DNA of 64,000 nt from Xanthocytophaga flava (GTDB taxonomy: Bacteria > Bacteroidota > Bacteroidia > Cytophagales > 172606-1). A program made the translations under genes and the position numbers. Positions 41,538 through 50,293 of this stretch are shown one piece after another. The notes under the pieces are model-generated. The model was given only the letters and a program-made list of their open reading frames with translations. It did not search any database and was not told the origin of the DNA. The DNA lies in assembly GCF_030068545.1 (NCBI RefSeq), contig NZ_JASJOR010000035.1, forward strand, positions 1 through 64,000, in the 5' to 3' direction. Position 1 is the stretch's first letter, and every line of letters begins with the position of its first letter.

Positions 41538-41924
41538 TCAAGTAGTAGCCTGAATCCAGTCTTTAACTATTTGGATTAGCATAGATTGGTTGTTTTCCAC
41601 ATCCTTCATACTGGTAAAGGTAGCAACAGCCCGATCATTTTCCTTCCAAGTCAATAACTTAGAGGGATCCTCGATCAGATAAGTGGCAGGCTGAACTTGT
41701 TTTTTAACACCTCTATGAAAAATCAGTTGCACCGATTTAGGTGGTTGAATCTTCATTGTAATCCGATCTTCATCCCTTATACTATAATTGGGTCCATTCC
41801 ATTTAATAGTTTCAGTTAACTCAGCAGATGCCTCCATAATATATAACCTGAGTTGTTCAATTTCTTTTCGAAAAGGATGGTTTAATTCATCTAGAAATCG
41901 GGTCACTTCCTGATTAAGATTCAT
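41538..41924 (-). CDS. DUF1801 domain-containing protein
   Basis: The 128-residue protein is a typical DUF1801 (YdhG-like) member: an N-terminal helix pair, the LTETIKWNGPNYSI segment (about 37-50), the KSVQLIFHRGVKK strand (about 63-75) and a helical end with QIVKDWIQ. The family is small, soluble and of unknown biochemical function, with a frataxin/CyaY-like fold reported for some structures. The gene is intact in the middle of the decayed stretch. It is solitary, with no neighbour on the same strand nearby. Confidence 0.85.
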   Translation of the reverse strand: MNLNQEVTRFLDELNHPFRKEIEQLRLYIMEASAELTETIKWNGPNYSIRDEDRITMKIQPPKSVQLIFHRGVKKQVQPATYLIEDPSKLLTWKENDRAVATFTSMKDVENNQSMLIQIVKDWIQATT

Positions 41925-42993
41925 TGTCTTAAGGTATAAGTTATATGGATGATAGATGAAGTTATTATTTTTTATAAAATCTGTTACAATTACTTAATTG
42001 ATTTCGCCCCAGAATTTATCTTTTTGTCTTGTGGTATGCCAAGACTTTTTACGCAAGCCTCAATGCGACAACATCCTAACCCGCTATCAGGCTACTGTCA
42101 AGTGATTGATGACAGCATTCGTGACGGTTTCTAAGCTACAACTAATGCTATAAGGTACAACTATGGCAAACGCAATACAGGAACTAAAGACTATGAAAAG
42201 GCAGTGAGAGTTTATTACCAAACAAAAAGAATTAAACAAAATGAATACCAACAGTGACAGGGCATCATAGGTATGAGTCTACAACAATTGTATCAGTATG
42301 CAACTCTGTTGACAAGAAATGTAAATAGCTTTAAGCGGTTTCTTTCTCCAGAAAATCTAGAATCTGATCAGGTTAAAAAGAGGATTGCACATCTCAATGC
42401 TACTCTTTCATCAAGTAATTTTCTGATTTATTTTAAGGCAGCTTTACTCTGTTGAGTAAGTGTTTTGTACTTATTCATTGCGGTGTACTACTTGCGAATA
42501 AAGGCTTGTTCGTCGGTATTCCAGATGCGAAAATTAATGTACCATCTTTTTGTTACGTCCCTGTTAGAATGGAAAAGTCTAGGCTCGTAATCAGGGTCAA
42601 GGTTATTACTCATTGTGTAAAAAACTGTGATAGTTTGCTGTATGGATTCGCAAATAACTGATTTTAAATCGATTAAAAAATAAAAAAGGACAACCAGAAG
42701 CTGTCCCCTTTTACAATCAAACCATACAAAACTATGATAAAATGTAATTCTTAACCTTAACCGTTATATTGTCATACTACATGAAGTCCTATTTTTTATT
42801 TTATATATCCAAAGGTATAGCACGCGTTTCAAAAAGTCAAGAAAATATCGACTTATTTTACAAAAAAAAGTCAGATAAGTGCAATTTTTATAAAGTCTAA
42901 ACTGTCCGATATAAGAAGATAGTGTTACTATTATACACTTTAGTGGATCAACTCTCGCAAAAACCACTATAAATGAGGCAATTATCTAAACTA
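41925..42993. other. 1.1-kb stretch without a supported gene
   Basis: Several short plus-strand frames occur (for example 42273-42455 and 42452-42661), but none has a recognisable family, and they are interrupted by stops on the upstream side, so I do not call genes. A weak hairpin AAAAAGGACA/TGTCCCCTTTT at about 42683-42712 resembles a plus-strand terminator. Otherwise it is AT-rich sequence. Confidence 0.45.
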
Positions 42994-43368
42994 TTAGTCT
43001 TCCGGATAAGGAATAAAAACGAAATTGGTAAATTCCTCATCTACGACAAATAAGCAGCAGTACTCATCCGGATCTTTATAGGCGGCTTTGAAAACATCTT
43101 CATCCTCTACAATCTTCCGCTGCACAAACTCATCCAAAAAGGAAGCATAGTAATTCCAGTCTGTACCTACTTCATATTTACGAATCAGCAGTTGCCCAAT
43201 AGGGAGTTCAATTGTACAAACGGGAAAAATCGGATAGTCAGAAAACCCTCGTTTACGAATAGCATACGAAGCCTCTTTAACGGCATCTGCTACTAATACA
43301 AAGTCTTTACTGATGGTTCCCAAATAACGACCATTCAGTTCAGGATCATTAGCACTATTATCAATCAT
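42994..43368 (-). CDS. Hypothetical protein next to rlmD
   Basis: The 124-residue protein is not one I can name. It is soluble and mixed alpha/beta, with DYPIFPVCTIELPIGQLLI (about 45-63), TDWNYYASFLDEFVQR (about 69-84) and an acidic CCLFVVDEEFTNFVFIPYPE end. The composition is that of a conserved globular protein. It lies 21 bp after the rlmD stop on the same strand, so it is almost certainly co-transcribed with that gene. That gives no more than a weak hint of a link to RNA modification. Confidence 0.65.
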   Translation of the reverse strand: MIDNSANDPELNGRYLGTISKDFVLVADAVKEASYAIRKRGFSDYPIFPVCTIELPIGQLLIRKYEVGTDWNYYASFLDEFVQRKIVEDEDVFKAAYKDPDEYCCLFVVDEEFTNFVFIPYPED

Positions 43369-43389
43369 ACTTGGTTGTGTAGTTTTTAT

Positions 43390-44811
43390 TTAGTTACTCA
43401 CAGGTCTTTTCTCCAGCCATGCTACATTTTCTACATGGTATGTATGCGGAAACATATCTACAGGTTGAACAGCCATTACAACATATTTCTCATCCAGTAG
43501 AGCCAGATCCCGAGCTTGCGTAGCAGGATTGCAACTTACATAGACAATACGTTGTGGAGCTACTTTCAGCAGCATTTCGACTACCTTGGCATCCATACCA
43601 GCTCGCGGAGGATCAGTAATGACTACATCCGGATATCCATTCGCTTGCAGAAAGTCTTCCGTCAGCAAATCCTTCATATCGCCAGCAAAAAATGCGGTAT
43701 TGGAGATACCATTTACTTCCGAATTGATTTTAGCATCTTCAATGGCCATAGGTACATACTCCAATCCAACCACTTTCTTTGCCTGACGAGCTACAAAGTT
43801 GGCAATCGTACCTGTACCTGTGTACAAATCATATACCAGTTCATCTCCTTTCAGATCAGCATACGTACGCGCTATTGTATATAATTCTAGCGCCTGTTCT
43901 GCATTCGTTTGATAAAAGGATTTAGGACCAACTCTAAATTCCAGATCCTCCATCTTCTCTGTGATGTAGGGTTTGCCATGGTAGGTCACAACTTCCAGAT
44001 CATGAAATGTCTCATTTCCTTTGGCATTGATCACATATTGTAGTGAGGTGATAGCAGGAAATGTATCTCTCAGAAAATCAAGTAAAGCATAAAGCTTTGG
44101 TTCATCTTTGGAAAACACTTGTACAATTACCATTAATTCACCAGTGGTGGTAGTACGGATAATTAAGTTCCGCAAAAAACCTTCCTGCTTTACCAAATCA
44201 AAGAAAGGATAGTTATTCTGACGAGCAAATTCTCTTACTGCCAAACGGATCTTATTAGAAGGGTCAGGCTGTAGATAACAAGTTTCTATATCCAGTATTT
44301 TATCGAATCGTTTGGGAATGTGAAAACCCAACGCTGTTCGATCTGTTATTTCTCCTTTCTGCATATCCTCATCTGTCAGCCATCGGTTAGATGAGAAGGT
44401 ATATTCAAGTTTATTGCGGTAATAGGTAGTTGCTTTGGAAGGAAGAATGGGTTGTATTTCAGGCAGGTGAATCTTTCCAATCCGCTCAAGATTGTCAGTT
44501 ACCTGATCCTGCTTTTGCGCAAGTTGTGTTGTATAGGGAATATGTTGCCATTTACATCCTCCACAAACTCCAAAATGCTGGCAAAATGGAGTAGTTCTTT
44601 GAGACGAGGCTTCATGGATTTTTATTACCTGTGCTTCCCAAAAATTTTTCTTTTGCTTGAATACACGCAAGTCTACAACATCACCTGGAGCCACTATGCC
44701 TTCAATAAATACCACAATCTCTCCATAACGGGCCAGACATTTTCCTTCTGCAGCAAAATCGCTGACAGTAATTTTCTCCAGAATGGGATAACTTTTATTC
44801 TTTTTTCGCAT
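43390..44811 (-). CDS. rlmD: 23S rRNA (uracil(1939)-C5)-methyltransferase RlmD
   Basis: The 473-residue protein has a TRAM domain (about 8-68), a four-Cys iron-sulfur cluster region (CQHFGVCGGCKWQH, about 77-90, with an earlier/later Cys), and a SAM-dependent methyltransferase domain with SFYQTN, YDLYTGTGTIANFV (about 322-335), TDPPRAGM (about 400-407) and the catalytic VSCNPATQARDL (about 426-437). It methylates U1939 of 23S rRNA. The paralogous RumB/TrmA functions are possible, but the TRAM plus Fe-S arrangement favours RlmD. It is followed closely by a small hypothetical gene. Confidence 0.9.
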   Translation of the reverse strand: MRKKNKSYPILEKITVSDFAAEGKCLARYGEIVVFIEGIVAPGDVVDLRVFKQKKNFWEAQVIKIHEASSQRTTPFCQHFGVCGGCKWQHIPYTTQLAQKQDQVTDNLERIGKIHLPEIQPILPSKATTYYRNKLEYTFSSNRWLTDEDMQKGEITDRTALGFHIPKRFDKILDIETCYLQPDPSNKIRLAVREFARQNNYPFFDLVKQEGFLRNLIIRTTTTGELMVIVQVFSKDEPKLYALLDFLRDTFPAITSLQYVINAKGNETFHDLEVVTYHGKPYITEKMEDLEFRVGPKSFYQTNAEQALELYTIARTYADLKGDELVYDLYTGTGTIANFVARQAKKVVGLEYVPMAIEDAKINSEVNGISNTAFFAGDMKDLLTEDFLQANGYPDVVITDPPRAGMDAKVVEMLLKVAPQRIVYVSCNPATQARDLALLDEKYVVMAVQPVDMFPHTYHVENVAWLEKRPVSN

Positions 44812-45093
44812 ACGAGTGCAAAATTACGGAAATGTCTCCGAAAAACAGTATTTACCAATGATTAGAAAACAGAATGTATTTAATAGTTGGATGAATACAT
44901 GAAAAGTCTAAACAGAGGCATATATAAAACCTGCATTTTTATGTCTTGGCCAAATTATTTATCTTTCATACACAGGAACTTATGTATAAGTAAAAATCGT
45001 TCTTCAAAAGGCCTTTTCCTAAAACTTTTCACTTTGAGAAGAGGTTTTTAGCAGCATGTTTTTCAAAATCACTATTGAAAACCGGATTAATTT

Positions 45094-47115
45094 ATGTCTT
45101 TTCAGATAACATCAGAATACCAACCAACAGGCGATCAGCCTAAAGCTATAGAACAATTGACAGAAGGAGTATTAACAGGAGAACCTTCTCAAACATTACT
45201 AGGTGTAACAGGTTCTGGTAAGACATTTACTATTGCCAATGTTATCCAGAATGTAGAGAAACCCACTCTGGTATTAAGTCATAACAAAACTCTGGCAGCT
45301 CAGCTGTACGGAGAGTTTAAACAATTCTTCCCCAACAATGCGGTTGAGTACTTTATTTCCTACTATGATTATTACCAACCTGAGGCCTACATGGCCACTA
45401 CGGATACTTATATTGAAAAAGATCTGATGATTAATGAGGAAATAGAAAAACTACGGCTTTCGGCTACCTCAGCTCTTATGAGTGGGCGAAGAGATGTGAT
45501 TGTAGTGGCGTCTGTATCCTGTATTTATGGTATGGGTAATCCGGAAGAATATGAGAAGAGTATCTTACAGTTGCAAAGAGGACAGACACTGGCTCGTAAC
45601 CGACTTTTATTTTCATTGGTCGATATTTTATATAGCCGAACAGAAGCAGAATTTACACGTGGTACATTTCGGGTCAAGGGAGACACGGTGGATGTGTTCC
45701 CTGCTTATGCAGACTATGGTTACCGGATTATCTTTTTTGGAGACGAGATAGAAGCACTGCAACGTATAGATCCTCAATCAGGCCGGAAGCTTTCTGACCA
45801 ACCAGCTATTTCTATTTTTCCAGCGAACCTGTTCGTAACAGGACGTGATACATTAAATAGTGCCATCCAGCATATCCAAAGTGACCTGGTAGCACAGATA
45901 CGTTATTTTGAAGAAGAAGACAAGTACCAGGAAGCACAGCGTATTAAAGAAAGAACTGAATTTGATATGGAAATGATGCGTGAACTCGGTTACTGTTCAG
46001 GTATCGAGAACTATTCGCGCTATTTTGATGGCCGGATTCCAGGTGCAAGACCTTTCTGTTTGCTGGATTATTTTCCAGATGACTTTTTATTGGTGGTGGA
46101 TGAAAGCCACGTCACCTTACCTCAGATCAGGGCTATGTGGGGCGGTGACCGCTCCCGTAAAACAGCACTGGTAGAGTTTGGATTTCGACTTCCTTCTGCA
46201 TTGGATAACAGACCTCTTACCTTCAATGAATTTGAGGAGTTAACCAATCAGATTATTTATGTTTCGGCAACTCCTGGAGATTATGAACTAAGACGATCTG
46301 AAGGTGTTGTGGTTGAACAAATCATTCGTCCTACAGGCTTATTGGATCCGGAAATAGAAGTTCGTCCAAGTCTGAATCAGGTAGACGATCTGTTGGATGA
46401 AGTAGAAGAAAGAGTGAAACTAGAGGAAAGAGTATTAGTCACTACATTGACCAAACGTATGGCAGAGGAGTTGACTAAATATATGGATAAGTTAGGAATT
46501 CGATGCCGATATATTCACTCAGAGGTTAAAGCACTGGATCGGGTGGAGATTCTTCGTGAACTACGTCTTGGGGTATTTGATGTACTGGTAGGTGTAAACC
46601 TGCTGCGTGAAGGTCTTGACTTACCAGAGGTAACATTGGTCGCCATTATGGATGCTGATAAAGAAGGATTCTTGCGAGATGTACGATCTTTAATACAGAC
46701 AATAGGAAGGGCAGCTCGTAATGATAGAGGCAAAGTAATCATGTATGCAGATAAGATGACACAATCTATGCAGAAAGCCATTGATGAAACCAATAGACGG
46801 CGCCTTATACAGCAAGATTATAATACAGCCAATGGCATCACACCACGTACAGTGAAAAAATCGCGAGAAGCTATTCTTACCCAAACTTCTGTAGCCGATG
46901 CCCGCAAGGAAGCCAAGCAATATTATGTAGAGAGTGAAGAGGTAAGTGTTGCGGCTGATCCGATAGTTTCTTATATGTCACGAGACCAACTGGAAAAATT
47001 ACTTCAAGAAACTCAGAAAAAGATGGAACGTGCAGCCAAAGACCTGGACTTTGTAGAGGCAGCCCGCTTTCGGGATGAAATGGTTGAATTGAAACGTATG
47101 TTGAAAGAACGTTGA
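45094..47115 (+). CDS. uvrB: Excinuclease ABC subunit UvrB
   Basis: The 673-residue helicase-like damage-recognition protein has Walker A GVTGSGKTFTIANV (about 37-50), the beta-hairpin YYDYYQPEAYMATTDTYIEKD (given as YYDYYQPEAY near 91-100) that locks on damaged DNA, motifs DESH, LRSGVGVN-like VGVNLLREGLDLPEV (about 503-517), QTIGRAARN (about 536-544) and a C-terminal UVR domain (about 630-665, LEKLLQETQKKMERAAKDLD) that binds UvrC. It acts in nucleotide excision repair with UvrA and UvrC, which are not in the window. Length is standard. Confidence 0.96.
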   Translation: MSFQITSEYQPTGDQPKAIEQLTEGVLTGEPSQTLLGVTGSGKTFTIANVIQNVEKPTLVLSHNKTLAAQLYGEFKQFFPNNAVEYFISYYDYYQPEAYMATTDTYIEKDLMINEEIEKLRLSATSALMSGRRDVIVVASVSCIYGMGNPEEYEKSILQLQRGQTLARNRLLFSLVDILYSRTEAEFTRGTFRVKGDTVDVFPAYADYGYRIIFFGDEIEALQRIDPQSGRKLSDQPAISIFPANLFVTGRDTLNSAIQHIQSDLVAQIRYFEEEDKYQEAQRIKERTEFDMEMMRELGYCSGIENYSRYFDGRIPGARPFCLLDYFPDDFLLVVDESHVTLPQIRAMWGGDRSRKTALVEFGFRLPSALDNRPLTFNEFEELTNQIIYVSATPGDYELRRSEGVVVEQIIRPTGLLDPEIEVRPSLNQVDDLLDEVEERVKLEERVLVTTLTKRMAEELTKYMDKLGIRCRYIHSEVKALDRVEILRELRLGVFDVLVGVNLLREGLDLPEVTLVAIMDADKEGFLRDVRSLIQTIGRAARNDRGKVIMYADKMTQSMQKAIDETNRRRLIQQDYNTANGITPRTVKKSREAILTQTSVADARKEAKQYYVESEEVSVAADPIVSYMSRDQLEKLLQETQKKMERAAKDLDFVEAARFRDEMVELKRMLKER

Positions 47116-47226
47116 TTTTTATTGGAAAAGAGTAGAATAAAGTAATATTTTGCCTATGTTGTGATCTATGATGCTATAAATCACAGCATTTCAACAAATC
47201 AACATTTACTACGACAGCTTCTTCAG

Positions 47227-48177
47227 ATGGGTATTGTAACATTAACCTTAAATCCAGCCATTGATAAAAGTACAAGTATTGACAGGCTGGTACCAGAACA
47301 TAAATTACGTTGTGAAAACCCTAAGTTTGAAGCAGGTGGTGGAGGAATCAATGTATCAAAAGCGATACATAAACTAGGAGGAGATAGTCTGGCTATTTTT
47401 CCGGCTGGTGGTCCGGCGGGTACTCTTCTGATTGATCTCCTACAGGAGGATAAAATTACCTGCAAGTCTGTTCCAACAGAACAGTGGACGCGGGAAAACT
47501 TTATTGTGGTAGAACACTCAACAAATGCACAATATCGTTTCGGAATGCCAGGTCCTCAACTCTCAGAAATAGAAGCTCAGTCATGTCTGGAAGCCATTAA
47601 GGAAGCTAAACCTGAGTATCTGGTGGCAAGTGGTAGCCTGCCTCCCGGATTGCCTGTTGACTTCTATGCCAGAGTAGCAAAGGTAGCAAAAGAAATAAAC
47701 GCACGCCTGATTCTGGATACCTCTGGAGAACCGCTGAAACTGGCAGCTAATGAAGGTGTATTCTTACTTAAACCTAATGTGGGCGAACTTAGTAAAATGG
47801 TAGGCGTAGAGACGCTGGAAACAGATGATGTAGATGATGCAGCAAAAGAAATAATAAATCGGGGAGATTGCGGAATTGTAGTTGTATCTATGGGACCTGC
47901 TGGTGCGCTTCTAGTCACCAAAGACGGACATGAACACATACCAGCTCCCACTGTTTTGAAGAAAAGTACGGTTGGAGCAGGAGATAGTATGGTTGCAGGT
48001 ATGACATGGAGCCTCGCGAATGGCAAGACACCTCAGGAGATGGTTCGCATGGGAGTTGCCTGTGGATCTGCAGCTACTATGAATTCCGGAACCCAGTTAT
48101 TTAAAGTAGAAGATGTGCACAAGCTATATGACTGGATCTGCACATATAGTGCCCGTTATACTCATACAAGTATCTGA
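47227..48177 (+). CDS. PfkB family hexose-phosphate kinase (1-phosphofructokinase type)
   Basis: From the ATG at 47227 (MGIVTLTLNPAIDKSTSIDR) the product has 316 residues, normal for the family. It has the ribokinase-fold glycine-rich EAGGGGINVSKAIHKLGG (about 37-54), an anion-hole VGAGDSMVAGMTW near residue 249, and the ASGSLPPGLP strand. It phosphorylates a sugar phosphate such as fructose-6-phosphate or fructose-1-phosphate; which one cannot be told. An earlier in-frame ATG at 47161 would add 22 unrelated residues. It lies 111 bp after uvrB and ends at a terminator. Confidence 0.9.
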   Translation: MGIVTLTLNPAIDKSTSIDRLVPEHKLRCENPKFEAGGGGINVSKAIHKLGGDSLAIFPAGGPAGTLLIDLLQEDKITCKSVPTEQWTRENFIVVEHSTNAQYRFGMPGPQLSEIEAQSCLEAIKEAKPEYLVASGSLPPGLPVDFYARVAKVAKEINARLILDTSGEPLKLAANEGVFLLKPNVGELSKMVGVETLETDDVDDAAKEIINRGDCGIVVVSMGPAGALLVTKDGHEHIPAPTVLKKSTVGAGDSMVAGMTWSLANGKTPQEMVRMGVACGSAATMNSGTQLFKVEDVHKLYDWICTYSARYTHTSI

Positions 48178-48201
48178 AAAGATAATTATTGAAAACATGA
48201 C

Positions 48202-48236
48202 AAAACCTTTTAGCTTCTATGCCAAAAGGTTTTTTT
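48202..48236 (+). terminator. Terminator after the PfkB-type kinase
   Basis: Arms AAAACCTTTT (48202-48211) and AAAAGGTTTT (48224-48233) enclose a 12-nt loop and run into further T residues. It closes the uvrB-pfkB unit before the sigma factor gene. Confidence 0.8.
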
Positions 48237-48420
48237 ATTTAAAATACTTACTCTTTAAATCTTGCTTTTCGTTATAAAGTCAAGTCTCCATTTTATTCGA
48301 ATAGGATCAATCTACTTTGGAAAAGTTTTATACAACTAAGAAAACATAATAGTATTTTTAAAATAAAAGATTTACATTTACTAATGTAACTATGACTTGT
48401 CCTATATTTTCCTACCAATT

Positions 48421-49026
48421 ATGTCAAAGCAGGTGCTTCAACAACAGGATGGAATACTCTGGAACCAATTCCGGGCAGGTGAGCTAACTGCTTTTACGGA
48501 ATTGTATAACAACTATGTACAAACATTGTACAATTATGGCAAGCGTTTCACTCCTGACAAAGCATTAATAGAAGATTCTATTCAGGATCTGTTTATTGAA
48601 TTATGGAATAAGAAAGATCACCTAAGTGACACTGACTCTCCTAAGTACTTCCTGATGAAATCACTTAGAAATAAGATGCTGCGGAAACTGGAGCGAGAAC
48701 ACAAATACATACTCAATAACCTTTCGGAAGATTACGATTTTGAAGTAGAACTTTCGTACGAGTTCTCTCTGGTTTCTGAACAAGCTTCTATTGAGCAACG
48801 ACAACACCTGCAACAAGCTCTGCAACAACTAACCAAACGCCAGCGAGAGGTCATTTTTCTTAAGTTTTATGAGAATCTCTCTTATGAAGAGATTGCATCC
48901 CTTATGGCTATTGAATTACGTTCTGTATATAATCTGGTTTCAAAAGCTATTGATGTTATTAAGCGTTATATAAGTCGGTTATTTTTGATACTTGTATTTC
49001 TCATTTTTTCTCCATCATTTGAATAA
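48421..49026 (+). CDS. ECF-type RNA polymerase sigma factor
   Basis: The 201-residue protein (ATG 48421; a TTG 8 codons upstream is also open) has sigma region 2 (about 20-90, with the IEDSIQDLFIELWNKK segment for core and -10 binding) and region 4 (about 130-185, KRQREVIFLKFYENLSYEEIASLM). It ends with a hydrophobic SRLFLILVFLIFSPSFE, which is unusual and may tether it to the membrane. It belongs to the FecI-like group used in Bacteroidota for SusC/SusD loci. It heads the fecR-susC-susD series on the same strand and should be controlled by the FecR protein. Confidence 0.9.
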   Translation: MSKQVLQQQDGILWNQFRAGELTAFTELYNNYVQTLYNYGKRFTPDKALIEDSIQDLFIELWNKKDHLSDTDSPKYFLMKSLRNKMLRKLEREHKYILNNLSEDYDFEVELSYEFSLVSEQASIEQRQHLQQALQQLTKRQREVIFLKFYENLSYEEIASLMAIELRSVYNLVSKAIDVIKRYISRLFLILVFLIFSPSFE

Positions 49027-49233
49027 CCCCCTCTTATTTCTCTATTCCTGTCTTTTCAAATGAAAAGCATGCATTCTTTCAGAAACCAGATTAGCTGATA
49101 GGCATTTGGACTAGAAAAAAACTATTGGATAATTTTTTGAAAAAATTTTCAAAAAAAATGATGAAGTTTTAGTGTCCCATGTATTATGTGTATATAAGAC
49201 AATTATTTTTATCAATAATCCTCTTCACTCTAT

Positions 49234-50262
49234 ATGGATTATCTACACTATACAGCTCTGGACTTTGCGCTAGATGAACATTTTCAGAAATGGATTCTAT
49301 GCCCTGATGAGGAAACTGATTTATTCTGGGATAGATGGCAACTTCAACACCCTGAAAAAAAAATAGAATTAGAAGAAGCTCGCCAGACAATCCATGCTCT
49401 TCAATTCAAAACTGATCTGTTGTTAGAGGAGCAACGACATCGTATGTTTCAAAACATACTTATTAGTATACGAAAGAAGGAGCAGATACTCCCTTTAGTT
49501 AAAGAGGAGAAGACAATAATCTGGTATACAAACTGGAAACGTATTGCGGCAGGTCTGCTTATAGGAACTTTTGCATTTTCTGCGATTTCCTATTGGTATT
49601 TAAATCAACATATCTATTACAATACACAATATGGCGAGATAAAGACAATTACACTACCAGATCAAACAAAAGTCACACTCAATGCTCACTCAACATTGCA
49701 CTTTGAACGCAACTGGCAATCTGATAAACCCCGTGAAGTATGGCTGGAGGGAGAAGCATTCTTTGAAGTCTCCAAAAAGACACCTCGTGATCCGGCAGCC
49801 AGATTTCAGGTGCATACAGATGATCTTACAGTCGAAGTACTGGGAACAAAGTTTAATGTCAATCAACATGAACACCTGACAGCCGTCAGCCTTAATGAAG
49901 GTAAGATCCAACTCAAGCTTGAAACACCTAAACCTTCAAAGGATATTCTAATGTCTCCTGGTGAGATGGTGAAGTTCTCTGAAACCAATCAAAAAATAGA
50001 GAAGATTGCTATCCAGGCAGAGAATCAAAGTTCCTGGACAAAAAACTTTTGGGTGTTAACAAACACTTCATTAGCAGAAATAGCGAAACGTATTGAAACA
50101 ACTTATGGATACGAAGTCTTCATTACCAATGAACAACTCTTATCCGAAAGTATAACCGGCGTATTACCAACACACAATATTAAAAATCTTCTTGATGTAT
50201 TATCCACCACATACAATGTTAAAATCCAGATTACTAATAACCGGATAACCATCTCGAAATAG
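49234..50262 (+). CDS. FecR family anti-sigma factor
   Basis: The 342-residue protein has a cytoplasmic N-terminal part (about 1-100) that should bind the sigma factor, one membrane segment (about 103-123, IAAGLLIGTFAFSAISYWYL), a periplasmic FecR domain (about 130-230, with GEIKTITLPDQTKVTLNAHS and AVSLNEGKIQLKL) and a C-terminal DUF4974 domain (about 265-340, ending VKIQITNNRITISK). It senses a signal from the SusC-type transporter through its periplasmic part. It lies 207 bp downstream of the sigma gene and 31 bp before the SusC gene. Confidence 0.9.
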   Translation: MDYLHYTALDFALDEHFQKWILCPDEETDLFWDRWQLQHPEKKIELEEARQTIHALQFKTDLLLEEQRHRMFQNILISIRKKEQILPLVKEEKTIIWYTNWKRIAAGLLIGTFAFSAISYWYLNQHIYYNTQYGEIKTITLPDQTKVTLNAHSTLHFERNWQSDKPREVWLEGEAFFEVSKKTPRDPAARFQVHTDDLTVEVLGTKFNVNQHEHLTAVSLNEGKIQLKLETPKPSKDILMSPGEMVKFSETNQKIEKIAIQAENQSSWTKNFWVLTNTSLAEIAKRIETTYGYEVFITNEQLLSESITGVLPTHNIKNLLDVLSTTYNVKIQITNNRITISK

Positions 50263-50293
50263 TTCCCCTACTTTTTAAAAACAAATGTGTTCC

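Noticed and set aside
42273..42661. Two short plus-strand frames
   Set aside because: No recognisable family and stops in the upstream extension; left as part of the gene-poor stretch.
44819..44826. TAATTTTG on the minus strand as an rlmD -7 box
   Set aside because: It lies only eight bases before the start codon and has no -33 element at the right distance.
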